A stretch of DNA of 64,000 nucleotides, taken from NCBI GenBank assembly GCA_910576995.1, contig CAJTLC010000009.1, positions 52,310 through 116,309 of the forward strand, in the 5' to 3' direction. Below the pieces are notes generated by a model. The model did not search any database, was not told the origin of the DNA, and saw only the letters and a program-made list of their open reading frames with translations. Shown piece by piece: positions 34,801 to 43,439 of this stretch (position 1 is the first letter of the stretch; every line of letters starts with the position of its first letter). The stretch comes from an uncultured Ruminococcus sp. (GTDB lineage Bacteria; Bacillota; Clostridia; Oscillospirales; Ruminococcaceae). The position numbers and the translations under genes are program-made.

Positions 34801-35544
34801 TCATATTTTATCAATTAGCGCTTTGCGTTTGGCGTCAAATTCTTCCTGAGTGATAAGTCCCTGATCGAGAAGATTTTTCAGCTTCACAATAGCTTCCATT
34901 GTATCGCCGTCGGACGATGCTTTCGTAGCTTTTTCACTCTTGGAATTCACAGCTTCCTTATACTTTTTCAGTTCTTCGAGAGTTTTATCTAAAAATTCCT
35001 GCGCGTTGTCGACGCATAAAAACTTGATGCATGACGACGAACTTCTTATAACCAAAGTCCGTCCGCCAAAAATTTTATCAATAATGCCGTCTCTTATTGA
35101 AACGTTATCGATCTTTTCAAATGGCTGATTGATTGATTTAAGTGAAAACAGCGTTTTCTTCTTGCCATAAACTCCGTCTTGGTTGAGTTCGAGGGTACAT
35201 TTTTTGCACATTGCTCTTGAAAGCGCACACCAAACCATAAATAATGTTGATAAAATAAACGAATAGGTAAACACGCATGTCCACTGTCCCATAAGTAAAT
35301 ATGATAAAAATGAACCTCCACGCCAATTCGTATATTTTGCGTCTTCTATAAACCAATTGCCAAACATATTATAATAAGTTATACAGTCATGCTGATAATA
35401 CATCGAATAATGTTGATCCTGCCTTACAGGTATTATGCTTAATATTATCATTATAAGTGAAACAATCGCAATTGCTATACATACATTGTACCATATTTTC
35501 TTGGGATTACTTATCCTCGTTTCACAAAGCACCTTATTTTCCAT
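34801..35544 (-). CDS. Membrane protein with PH-like domain and C-terminal SHOCT motif
   Basis: The 247-residue protein has two hydrophobic segments (about 18-40 and 88-112), then a bacterial PH-like region (KCTLELNQDGVYGKKKTLFS, then PFEKIDNVSIRDG and RTLVIRSSS). A Lys/Ser linker leads to a C-terminal SHOCT helix pair (KLKNLLDQGLITQEEFDAKR). SHOCT motifs occur at the ends of many membrane and PH proteins and are thought to mediate oligomerisation. No specific role is clear. The ATG follows AAAGGAGATATAATC and lies 2 bases after the upstream small gene. Confidence 0.85.
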   Translation of the reverse strand: MENKVLCETRISNPKKIWYNVCIAIAIVSLIMIILSIIPVRQDQHYSMYYQHDCITYYNMFGNWFIEDAKYTNWRGGSFLSYLLMGQWTCVFTYSFILSTLFMVWCALSRAMCKKCTLELNQDGVYGKKKTLFSLKSINQPFEKIDNVSIRDGIIDKIFGGRTLVIRSSSSCIKFLCVDNAQEFLDKTLEELKKYKEAVNSKSEKATKASSDGDTMEAIVKLKNLLDQGLITQEEFDAKRKALIDKI

Positions 35545-35546
35545 GA

Positions 35547-35762
35547 TTATATCTCCTTTTCAAATGAAATCTGTCTTTCCTGAAGTACAAGCTTATATCC
35601 GTATTCTTTGGCTTTCCTTGCAACTGCCGAAGATTTCACCAAATATGTATTGTTCTTTGGAATGTTCAAACCTGTCTTCCTCTTATATTGGCTGTCGGTC
35701 AGGCTAAACGGCTCTCCCGATTCCAACAGTTCAATGATTTTTCCAAGCTTAGGCACAGGCAT
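35547..35762 (-). CDS. Small basic protein of unknown function
   Basis: The 71-residue protein starts at an ATG after AAAGGGGAAATGCATT. It is rich in Lys and Leu (KLGKIIELLESGEPFSLTDS, then VARKAKEYGYKLVLQERQ). A helix-turn-helix character is possible but not demonstrable. It ends 2 bases before the SHOCT gene and is probably cotranscribed with it. I recognise no family. Confidence 0.6.
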   Translation of the reverse strand: MPVPKLGKIIELLESGEPFSLTDSQYKRKTGLNIPKNNTYLVKSSAVARKAKEYGYKLVLQERQISFEKEI

Positions 35763-35830
35763 AATGCATTTCCCCTTTCAGAATTTTGTCGAAATACAGC
35801 GATTTTAGTTGTTTTTTTCAGTATAACATC

Positions 35831-35848
35831 AAAAAAAAAAAAAAAAAC
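35831..35848 (+). repeat. Run of 18 adenines
   Basis: An uninterrupted A18 lies in the gap between the leftward small gene and the rightward 49-residue gene. It would be a curved or rigid tract and a slippage-prone site near the leftward promoter region. Confidence 0.9.
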
Positions 35849-35991
35849 GGTGATAATTCGGTGATAGTTTTGTGAAATTTTTCGTTCTGAATAAAACAAA
35901 AAAATCTGCTCATAATAAGATCACAGGGACGAATTCCTGAGTTTACAGAGCGAAAGTTCTGTTCCGCAAGATGCGGAGAAAGGTCGATATT

Positions 35992-36141
35992 ATGAGCAAG
36001 AATAAGTCATCACAGCCTAATTTTGACAGCAAGAAGAACAACAATGACTGCACAAACAACAGCAGCCAGCCTGATTTCGGCGATAAGCCGCAGACATCAA
36101 CTTCATCAAAATCCAAGACATCTAAGAATTATACAGACTAA
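35992..36141 (+). CDS. Small Asn/Ser/Lys-rich hydrophilic protein, 49 residues
   Basis: The ATG at 35992 is preceded by GAGAAAGGTCGATATT, and the frame ends in TAA at 36141, 20 bases before a good terminator. The peptide contains two related segments, SSQPNFDSKK and SSQPDFGDKP, and no hydrophobic part. The isolated cistron with its own ribosome site and terminator supports a real gene. Composition and closeness to sipL/spoIVA suggest a small spore-related protein, but no SASP signature is present and this is speculation. Confidence 0.65.
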   Translation: MSKNKSSQPNFDSKKNNNDCTNNSSQPDFGDKPQTSTSSKSKTSKNYTD

Positions 36142-36160
36142 AAATACAGCATAACAAGAA

Positions 36161-36199
36161 AACGGTGCGGAAGTATCACAGCTTCCGTGCCGTTTTTTT
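36161..36199 (+). terminator. Terminator of the 49-residue gene
   Basis: AACGGTGCGGAAG and CTTCCGTGCCGTT pair over 13 bases, with one mismatch-type position, and are followed by a T run. It lies about 90 bases before sipL. Confidence 0.88.
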
Positions 36200-36286
36200 C
36201 AGCATTGAGATTTTAAATTGACTCTTGTGCATACTTGTACAAACTCTTGAATATAATTCTACAAAGCATTTTTCAAGGAGGTCATT

Positions 36287-37828
36287 ATGGATTTTAAGAT
36301 CAACAAAGAAACTATCCCGTCTGCGGAGGTGATCTACAGCGGCATACAGGAACAGGGCGTGGAGCTGGATTATATCCTCCCCGATTACTACCCCGATGTT
36401 TTCAGGCTTATCCGCTGCGACGTCTGCCCCGTTATCGCCGATTATTCGATAAACGGCGATCGTCTTTCATATGAGCTGAAATGCGATATAACGCTGCTCT
36501 ACTGCGACGAGGAAAGCGGCGCAGTTCAATGCATAACCCAGAAACAGACATTCTCAAAATCGGTAGAACTTAAAAAATCCCCCATCGCCGCGGAAGTTAC
36601 TCTGTCGCCGAAAACCGATCATGTGAATTTCCGCGCAGTCAACAAACGCCGTCTCGACGTCCGTGGAGCAGTTTCGGTGAAGATTTCCGTCAGCAGCGAA
36701 AAAAATCAGGAAGTTATCAGCGACGCTTTCGGAATGAATATCCAGCTTAAAAAAATTCCGCTCAAATATGCCTCGAAAAGGCTGACCGCTGAAAAAATAA
36801 TACAGTTAAGCGAAGATACAGAACTTACTCCGGCACAGCAGCCCGTTATCGGTATCATACGCACTCAATGCACTGTCAGCGGCTGCGAGAAAAAGATCGT
36901 TTCGGGAAAATTGCTTGCAAAGGGCGATATTGCTGTAAAAATGCTGTATTCCTGCAATTCGGGGATAGAACCTATGGATTATTCCATGCCGTTCAGCCAG
37001 ATAGTTGATATGGAGGGAATCGACGACAGCTTTGAATGTACGGTGAGCGCAGAGGTCATCGGATGCAGCGTAACGCCGTCCACAGATAAAAATAATGAAA
37101 ACCGGATTCTGCGCATAGAGCCTGAATTGCGAATAAGCTGCCGCGCTGTAAAATTTTCCGAAATTATGGTTGCCGCCGACGCTTATTCGACGATATATCC
37201 GTGCGAAACAATGATAGACACTATCCGTGCGGAACAGCTTCCGTCAACATATGTGGAGGGGTTCAGGCATACAGCCAAACTTGCCGAGGGAGACGGCGTT
37301 CCGAAAAATATCTATGCCATGTGGTGTACGCCGAAAAACATAAATACGCGCCTTGGAAGCGACGGCAGATCTGTCATTATTTCGGGAATGCTTACCTATT
37401 CGATGGCTGCGGAAGACGCTTCGGGAGCGATAATAATGCCCGACAGGGACGAAGCCTTTGAGGAAACTGTCGAAATCGGAGACGATCTTTCCGGAGCAGC
37501 AGTTACGGCTGATATTGTCAACGCAGATATTTCATACAACATATCTTCTGAAGGTATTCTCAACGCAAAAGCCGATATTACCGTAAGGATAAGCGCAGGC
37601 AGTTCGTTCGATCTAAGAGCGCTTACAGACGTCTCCATTGACGATTCCGTGAAAAAGCAGCGCGACGGCGACTACGCGTTCAAGCTTTATTTCGGTGTGG
37701 AAAATGAAGATATATGGGATATTGCAAAGCGATGCAGCACCGGTGTGGAAGCCATTATGGAAGAAAACGATCTTGCTGACAGACGCCTTGAAAGCGGCAG
37801 TATGCTGCTCATTCCCATAATTGAATAA
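36287..37828 (+). CDS. sipL: SipL-like spore coat assembly protein (SPOCS/DUF3794 plus LysM)
   Basis: The 513-residue protein has repeated DUF3794 (SPOCS) regions (about 30-150, 170-280 and 320-440) and a C-terminal LysM-like motif (LYFGVENEDIWDIAKRC and LLIPI, about 465-511). In Clostridioides difficile SipL binds SpoIVA through this LysM and is needed to attach the coat to the forespore. The spoIVA gene follows 18 bases downstream, which makes the identification strong. The ATG follows AAGGAGGTCATT. It should be expressed in the mother cell, but I could not convincingly place a SigE promoter. Confidence 0.88.
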   Translation: MDFKINKETIPSAEVIYSGIQEQGVELDYILPDYYPDVFRLIRCDVCPVIADYSINGDRLSYELKCDITLLYCDEESGAVQCITQKQTFSKSVELKKSPIAAEVTLSPKTDHVNFRAVNKRRLDVRGAVSVKISVSSEKNQEVISDAFGMNIQLKKIPLKYASKRLTAEKIIQLSEDTELTPAQQPVIGIIRTQCTVSGCEKKIVSGKLLAKGDIAVKMLYSCNSGIEPMDYSMPFSQIVDMEGIDDSFECTVSAEVIGCSVTPSTDKNNENRILRIEPELRISCRAVKFSEIMVAADAYSTIYPCETMIDTIRAEQLPSTYVEGFRHTAKLAEGDGVPKNIYAMWCTPKNINTRLGSDGRSVIISGMLTYSMAAEDASGAIIMPDRDEAFEETVEIGDDLSGAAVTADIVNADISYNISSEGILNAKADITVRISAGSSFDLRALTDVSIDDSVKKQRDGDYAFKLYFGVENEDIWDIAKRCSTGVEAIMEENDLADRRLESGSMLLIPIIE

Positions 37829-37846
37829 AATTTAAAGGAGCAAAGT

Positions 37847-39322
37847 ATGGCTAAAGATATTTACAGCAGCATTGCCGAACGTACGGGCGGCGATATTTAT
37901 ATCGGCGTAGTCGGACCGGTAAGAACGGGAAAATCCACATTTATAAAGCGTTTTATGGAATCGCTGGTGATCCCGAACATAAAGAGCGAATTTATGCGCG
38001 AGCGCGCCATCGACGAACTTCCGCAGTCGGCGGCAGGCAAGACGATAATGACTACCGAGCCGAAATTCATTCCTGAAGAAGCCGTTGAAGTAAGTCTCGG
38101 CGACGGCGCGGTATTCAACGTCCGCCTCATCGACTGCGTGGGATATATCGTTCCCAGTTCGATAGGCTACATCGAAAACGAACAGCCTCGTATGGTCATG
38201 ACGTCGTGGTTTGATGAGGAGATTCCCTTCAATATGGCGGCGGAAATAGGCACGCAGAAGGTCATTACCGATCATTCGACTATCGGTCTCGTAGTCACCA
38301 CCGACGGTACTATCTCCGATATCCCGCGTAATGAATACGAGGAATGCGAAGAACGCGTCATAGGCGAACTGAAAGATCTGGGAAAGCCTTTTGTGGTTAT
38401 ACTGAATACCGTGAATCCTACTGCTCCCGAAGCCAAGGCAATGGCAGCGCAGCTTTCAGAAAAATACGACGCAAAGGTCATTCCCGTAAACTGCCTTAGC
38501 CTTGACGACGACGATATAAAGGAAATAATCCGCGAAATTCTTTATTCGTTCCCCGTGCGCGAGATCAATATCAGAACCGCGCGCTGGATAAATACCCTTG
38601 AAAAAGGTCATTGGCTGAAAACTGAAATTCTCGGCTGCATTCGCGAAGCCGCTAAGGGAATTCGGCTTGTGCGCGAGGCGGAATCGGCGGCGACCGCAAT
38701 GGAGCAATGCCCACACATAATCAGCGCGGTCACGACGGCTATAGATCTCGGAACAGGTTCGGTAACCATAACAGCCGATCTTGACAGCAGCCTTTTCTAC
38801 CGGATTATAGGAGAAGCTACGGGAATCGAATTGAACAGCGAAAGCGATCTCATGCCGCTGCTCATGGAACTGAACGACATCAAAAAGCAGTACAACAGAA
38901 TCGCGCCCGCTCTTGCGGAGGTTGAAGCCACCGGTTACGGTATCGTAATGCCTGAACTTGAGGAACTCACGCTGGAAGAGCCGAAAATTATCAAGCAGGG
39001 CGGCAAATACGGCGTAAAATTAAAGGCGTCCGCTCCGTCGATACATATGATGAGAGCGAATATCAACACCACTGTTTCGCCAATAGTGGGAACGGAAAAA
39101 CAGTCCGAGGAGCTTGTCATGTATCTGCTTGACGGATTCGACGATAATCCCACGAAAATCTGGGAGAGCAATATTTTCGGAAAATCGCTTCACGAACTTG
39201 TCAACGAGGGACTGCACAATAAGCTGTACAAAATGCCCGTCGATGCGCGCATGAAGCTTCAGGAAACGCTTGAACGCATAATCAACGACGGATGCAGCGG
39301 TCTGATATGCTTTATCCTTTGA
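37847..39322 (+). CDS. spoIVA: Stage IV sporulation protein A
   Basis: The 491-residue coat morphogenetic ATPase has its Walker A loop GPVRTGKST at 23-31. The N-terminal P-loop part continues with RAIDELPQSAAGKTIMTTEP and the DCVGY switch. Middle and C-terminal domains end in NDGCSGLICFIL, the hydrophobic tail that anchors SpoIVA. It self-assembles around the forespore at the expense of ATP. Length (492 in Bacillus) matches. The start follows AAAGGAGCAAAGT. Together with sipL this shows that the organism has at least the core of endospore coat assembly. Confidence 0.97.
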   Translation: MAKDIYSSIAERTGGDIYIGVVGPVRTGKSTFIKRFMESLVIPNIKSEFMRERAIDELPQSAAGKTIMTTEPKFIPEEAVEVSLGDGAVFNVRLIDCVGYIVPSSIGYIENEQPRMVMTSWFDEEIPFNMAAEIGTQKVITDHSTIGLVVTTDGTISDIPRNEYEECEERVIGELKDLGKPFVVILNTVNPTAPEAKAMAAQLSEKYDAKVIPVNCLSLDDDDIKEIIREILYSFPVREINIRTARWINTLEKGHWLKTEILGCIREAAKGIRLVREAESAATAMEQCPHIISAVTTAIDLGTGSVTITADLDSSLFYRIIGEATGIELNSESDLMPLLMELNDIKKQYNRIAPALAEVEATGYGIVMPELEELTLEEPKIIKQGGKYGVKLKASAPSIHMMRANINTTVSPIVGTEKQSEELVMYLLDGFDDNPTKIWESNIFGKSLHELVNEGLHNKLYKMPVDARMKLQETLERIINDGCSGLICFIL

Positions 39323-39422
39323 AATTTTATGGAATATATACAAAATCAGTTGTATGATTATATGCATTCATACAAACTTTAAAATAATTTCGTCTTTTTC
39401 CCCTTTCAGATTCACTATTATA

Positions 39423-39582
39423 TATACTTGACTCTATTGCAAACTATCCATTCATGCTGACATAAATTTCGTCTGTCTGCGTTGTCGTCGTCACCGTGCG
39501 TCAGCACGCTTTCCTCCTCCGCCTTGACATACGAATTTTCTGTTCAGCATTCTTTGGACATTTTGCAATAGAGTCAAGTATA
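39423..39582. repeat. R4 palindromic element with 21 bp perfect inverted ends
   Basis: This 160 bp sequence is bounded by perfect inverted repeats beginning TATACTTGACTCTATTGC and ending in the complement. The interior contains a GCGT/ACGC-type hairpin (CGTGCGTCAGCACG) and GC-rich blocks unlike the flanks. No frame is coded. It sits between spoIVA and the lipoprotein gene, and its right end carries a possible -35 TTGGAC and -10 TATAAT toward that gene, though the spacing of 19 is poor. Confidence 0.8.
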
Positions 39583-39605
39583 ATGAATCTTAAGGGGGAT
39601 TTTTT

Positions 39606-41858
39606 ATGAAGAAAATTATAACTTTTCTTATTGCGGCGACGATAGCAGCGGCGGCATTCTCGTGCAGCGATAATATAAATACAAATAATCAGCGTAATTC
39701 CGAGGAGATTTCGGAGTCGGAGCAAATTTACTTCAAAGAAGCCAATATCACCATGTCGGACGATTTTAATTCCATAATTTCCATAGATAAATTTGACGAC
39801 CGCATACTTATTTTCGGGAAATCCAATTCGGGCGATACCGTCGGCTATCTGACGAATACAAGCTTCGGCGAATACGAAACTATTGATTTTAAGCCCCAAA
39901 ACGGCGAGATCGTTAAATCCGCCTGCCTTGGCAAATTTGACAGAACAGCCGTTCTTACATATCTTGACGGCAAGACTTTACTTTATGTTTTCGACAGATT
40001 CGGCGCGATAGCCGTGGAATCCGAGCTTGACGATTTAATTCCCGATCAGGAAACAAGTGCGGTTATAATTTCAAACGACGACGGTTTTATTATAAATCTC
40101 GACGGACAAAGACTTGCCGCGATCGACAAGGACGGCAAATATTCTGGCGATATCGATCTGAAAGGCATGAGCGTTTTCGGATTTTCCAAAAACAGCGAGG
40201 GAATCCCCACGGCTATACTAAAGTCGCCCGATAATACGACCGAAATATCCTCCGTTGAAGGTCTCGCATTCGGGGAAAGCCATAAATGCAGCAGTCTTTC
40301 CAATTCCGCAATTGCTATATGCGGCGGCATCGGAAAATTCTCACTTGTGGCAAATTTCGGGAACGGACTGTACGGTTTGGACGGCGATAAATGGATAAAA
40401 CTCTCGGATTTCGCTGATCTCGGATTTTCGGGTTACGAACTGGTTGGAATTGTTGCAACAGACGAAAAGGAATTTGCCGTGCTGACGCACACTGCGCGGA
40501 AATTCAAACTAAAACTGCTGACGGAGGACGATATTTCGGAGCTTAAAGCCAAGAAGAAGATTACTCTTGCAACGTTCAGCGACGGTTATGGACTTGAAAA
40601 TCCTGTAAAGGCATTTAACGATTCCAGCGAAAACTACCGCATAGAATTAAAAAATTACACGGACGGCGGAATTTATCCCGAAGTTGCCGACGCAATGCGC
40701 CGTGATATTCTCGCGGGCGACGCCCCCGATATTATTCAGAATTACATAGGAGGAATGACTGTCGATTCGTTCGGCGCGAGGGAATCCCTTTTCGTCGATA
40801 TGTACGAGCTTATCGACAAGGACGAGAAAATAAGCCGCGACGATTTTATTGACGGTTATCTTGAAGCTATGGATTTTCGCGGAAAACTTCTTAAAATTTC
40901 ACCATGTTTCAATATTAATACATTTGCCGCTAAGGATAAATTCCTCGGCGGTCTTACAGAGTGGAATTCCGAAGAAATGATTAAAATAATCAGCGAACGT
41001 CCCGAACATACCGGAATTTTCCCCGAATGCGAATTTTATACGCGCACGGATATGCTGCTGAATCTTGTGGACTATTGCAGCTTCGTCGACTATGAAAAGG
41101 CTGAATGTTACTTCGATTCCGCGGAATTCATCAACTTAATGAAGCAGATTCAGGAAAACGAAATGGGTCTTACGCAGGCGGAATTCGAAGCAATGCTCGG
41201 GGATGACGGAATAACTTTCTTTGAATCTCCCGGAAACAGATACAGATATTTCTGGGACGACAACTATTTGCTGAATCCAAGCTATATCACCTGCATGGGA
41301 AGTTTTTTGCATATAGTCAAGGGACAATTCAACGAACCTGTAACTTTCATCGGGATGCCAAACGATATGGGCGCAGGACTGTCATTCAGAGCGGACGAAC
41401 ACTTGACCCTGTCGATCATGCAAAGCTGTGAAAATGTTGACGGTGCATGGGAATTTATCCGCGACAGCTTTTTTACGGAAAACTTTTATCACAGTTATTA
41501 TGCCAAAGGGAATTTGCCTGCAATTGAAAAATATCTTGACGAACAGATTGAGGAAACTAAAGAACTGACCATGTATGAGAATCCCGAAACGGGCGAACTG
41601 GAGAACTGCAATTATTACGCGCTCGACGATAAGTCCGAAGAACGCTATTACTACGATCCCTTTACCGATGAGGAAGCCCAAAAATACGGCGATATCGTCC
41701 GCAAAGCTGCCAAATGCGAGAGACGGCTCGACAGTACTGTCTTTAGTATCCTCAAAGGGGAACTCGATTCGTATTTCAACGGCGAACGCTCAGCCGAAGA
41801 TGCCGCCGATATAATCCAAAATCGCATTTCAATATATTTGAGCGAAAATTACGGATAA
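39606..41858 (+). CDS. Extracellular solute-binding lipoprotein with long N-terminal extension
   Basis: The 750-residue lipoprotein has a signal sequence and lipobox AAAFSC with the lipid-bearing Cys20. The first part (about 45-310) looks like a beta-propeller-type region of short repeats (for example DDRILIFGKSNSGDT and DGFIINLDGQRLAAIDKDG). The rest (about 320-740) resembles an ABC sugar-binding protein: KKKITLATFSDGYGLENPVK, AGDAPDIIQ, and a C-terminal part with VDGAWEFIRD. Usually such proteins partner with MalF/MalG-type permeases, but none is next to it. The start ATG follows AAGGGGGATTTTTT. A terminator follows closely, so it is monocistronic. Confidence 0.82.
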   Translation: MKKIITFLIAATIAAAAFSCSDNINTNNQRNSEEISESEQIYFKEANITMSDDFNSIISIDKFDDRILIFGKSNSGDTVGYLTNTSFGEYETIDFKPQNGEIVKSACLGKFDRTAVLTYLDGKTLLYVFDRFGAIAVESELDDLIPDQETSAVIISNDDGFIINLDGQRLAAIDKDGKYSGDIDLKGMSVFGFSKNSEGIPTAILKSPDNTTEISSVEGLAFGESHKCSSLSNSAIAICGGIGKFSLVANFGNGLYGLDGDKWIKLSDFADLGFSGYELVGIVATDEKEFAVLTHTARKFKLKLLTEDDISELKAKKKITLATFSDGYGLENPVKAFNDSSENYRIELKNYTDGGIYPEVADAMRRDILAGDAPDIIQNYIGGMTVDSFGARESLFVDMYELIDKDEKISRDDFIDGYLEAMDFRGKLLKISPCFNINTFAAKDKFLGGLTEWNSEEMIKIISERPEHTGIFPECEFYTRTDMLLNLVDYCSFVDYEKAECYFDSAEFINLMKQIQENEMGLTQAEFEAMLGDDGITFFESPGNRYRYFWDDNYLLNPSYITCMGSFLHIVKGQFNEPVTFIGMPNDMGAGLSFRADEHLTLSIMQSCENVDGAWEFIRDSFFTENFYHSYYAKGNLPAIEKYLDEQIEETKELTMYENPETGELENCNYYALDDKSEERYYYDPFTDEEAQKYGDIVRKAAKCERRLDSTVFSILKGELDSYFNGERSAEDAADIIQNRISIYLSENYG

Positions 41859-41875
41859 AATACTCAACCAATAAA

Positions 41876-41903
41876 AACACCGCACATGAAGTGCGGTGTT
41901 TCA
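41876..41903. terminator. Bidirectional terminator between convergent genes
   Basis: AACACCGCAC and GTGCGGTGTT form a perfect 10 bp stem with a 5-base loop, flanked by A and T runs. It ends the lipoprotein transcript and the leftward PP2C operon. Confidence 0.92.
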
Positions 41904-41910
41904 TTCATTA

Positions 41911-42663
41911 TTATCCTCCATCATATATTATTGCTGCTACAGTGATATTATCTGTACTGCCGCGTTCAAGAGCTGTTTTTACGAGCATTTCCAGACGTTT
42001 GGAAAGCATCTTCGGAAGTTCAAGAATTTCCTGAATATCCTGCGGCGACAGATTATCCGACAAGCCGTCGGAACATATAAGCAGCACATCGCCGTAATCG
42101 AATCCGCCGCTTATAATGTCAATATCAATTTTCGGCAAATCCTTTATATTTCCCAGCGCAGGAAAAATTATATTCCGCCGCGCATGAGTCTTTAATTCCT
42201 CACGGGTAATAGAACCCTCCTCATACAACAACTGAACAAGGGACTGATCGCGCGAAAGCTGCCGCACAACTCCGTCGCGATACCGATAAAGCCGCGAATC
42301 CCCCACATTAAACGCTATAACCGATTCGTCGTCCGCAACCGCTATACCGCAAAGTGTGGTCTGCATATTACGGCTGCACGAATTGCTTCGACTGAATTCC
42401 GCGAGTTCATCATGGATAGCCATAATGGAATCGCGGAGACTGCTTTTGCGCAGATCGTCAACATTTTTCAGACGTTCAAGGCACATAACGGAAGCGATCT
42501 CGCCCGAATTTTCGCCCGAAACTCCGTCGGAAACCGCCGCGATAAACGGCACTCCGACGCGCGTTTCAACGCTGCCCTCGCTGATAACTTGTCCGCCGAT
42601 AAGCAGCGCGTCTTCATTATGAGGCATCACGCCTTTTTCGGTAATTCCACAGCAGTAGTACAT
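41911..42663 (-). CDS. PP2C-family Ser/Thr protein phosphatase
   Basis: The 250-residue protein has the PPM metal motifs: NEDALL near the N-terminus, AAVSDGVSGENSGE, NVGDSRLYRYRDG, ICSDGLSDNLS and the final STDNITVA. It should be a manganese-dependent phosphatase. In Firmicutes such phosphatases usually balance a PASTA kinase; none is visible here. The gene starts 2 bases after tatD in the leftward LCP-TatD-PP2C operon. Confidence 0.92.
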   Translation of the reverse strand: MYYCCGITEKGVMPHNEDALLIGGQVISEGSVETRVGVPFIAAVSDGVSGENSGEIASVMCLERLKNVDDLRKSSLRDSIMAIHDELAEFSRSNSCSRNMQTTLCGIAVADDESVIAFNVGDSRLYRYRDGVVRQLSRDQSLVQLLYEEGSITREELKTHARRNIIFPALGNIKDLPKIDIDIISGGFDYGDVLLICSDGLSDNLSPQDIQEILELPKMLSKRLEMLVKTALERGSTDNITVAAIIYDGG

Positions 42664-42665
42664 TT

Positions 42666-43439
42666 TTATCCCTCTATCGAATAAATTCTTTTACCGTTTT
42701 CACAAGTTATATCAATAAGTTCCTGAACGCTCATGCCCTTAACTTCCGCAGCCTTTTCAGCCGTATACGCGATCATCGAACTATCGCATCGCTTTCCTCT
42801 GAATGGCACGGGAGCCATATAAGGGCAATCGGTTTCAAGAAGCAGCCTGTCCATAGGCACTTCCGCAAGCGCTTTCAACGCCTTTTTTGCATTCTTGAAC
42901 GTCAGAACGCCCGTAAATCCGACATACATTCCAAGTTTGACAATTTCGCGCGCCGTTTCTGCCGAACCGCTGAAGCAATGAAGTATGCCCTTTGGCCGAT
43001 GTTTTTTAAGTATATTCAGCGTATCCTCGCACGCGTCGCGGCTATGAATAATAACGGGCAGTTCGAGTTGTTTGGCAAGCTCAAGCTGTTCCTCAAAAAG
43101 AACGATCTGTTTTTCGCGGTCATATCCCTCATAATGATAATCAAGTCCTATCTCCCCTATAGCCCTGATTTTCGGGCAGTTCAGCGCCGTCTGACGAACT
43201 TTTTCCAGATAATCCGCAGGATTGGAATCCGCATTTTCGGGATGAACTCCCGCGGCTGCGTAAATATAGCCGTAATTTTCTGCAAGAACCGAATTATCAG
43301 CCGTATCCTCCAAAGACGATGAAGCCAGCATAACGTATTTCACGCCGTTTTTCGGAAGCTCCGCCAGAATCTGCCCGCGATCGCTGTCAAAAGCGCGGTC
43401 GGCGTAATGAGCATGAGTATCAAATATATTACTGATCAT
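42666..43439 (-). CDS. tatD: TatD-family metal-dependent hydrolase
   Basis: The roughly 257-residue TIM-barrel protein starts ISNIFDTHAHYAD, with the HxH metal ligands. Others follow: GEIGLDYHYEGYDREKQ, PVIIHSRDA, ILHCFSGSAETA and LLLETDCPYMAP. TatD proteins are 3'-5' DNases or RNA-quality enzymes. I chose the ATG at 43439; its ribosome site GGGTGAGG lies in the end of the LCP-like gene, which it overlaps by 11 bases. A radical SAM protein of the TatD-associated group is encoded 2.5 kb away at 45931. Confidence 0.92.
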   Translation of the reverse strand: MISNIFDTHAHYADRAFDSDRGQILAELPKNGVKYVMLASSSLEDTADNSVLAENYGYIYAAAGVHPENADSNPADYLEKVRQTALNCPKIRAIGEIGLDYHYEGYDREKQIVLFEEQLELAKQLELPVIIHSRDACEDTLNILKKHRPKGILHCFSGSAETAREIVKLGMYVGFTGVLTFKNAKKALKALAEVPMDRLLLETDCPYMAPVPFRGKRCDSSMIAYTAEKAAEVKGMSVQELIDITCENGKRIYSIEG

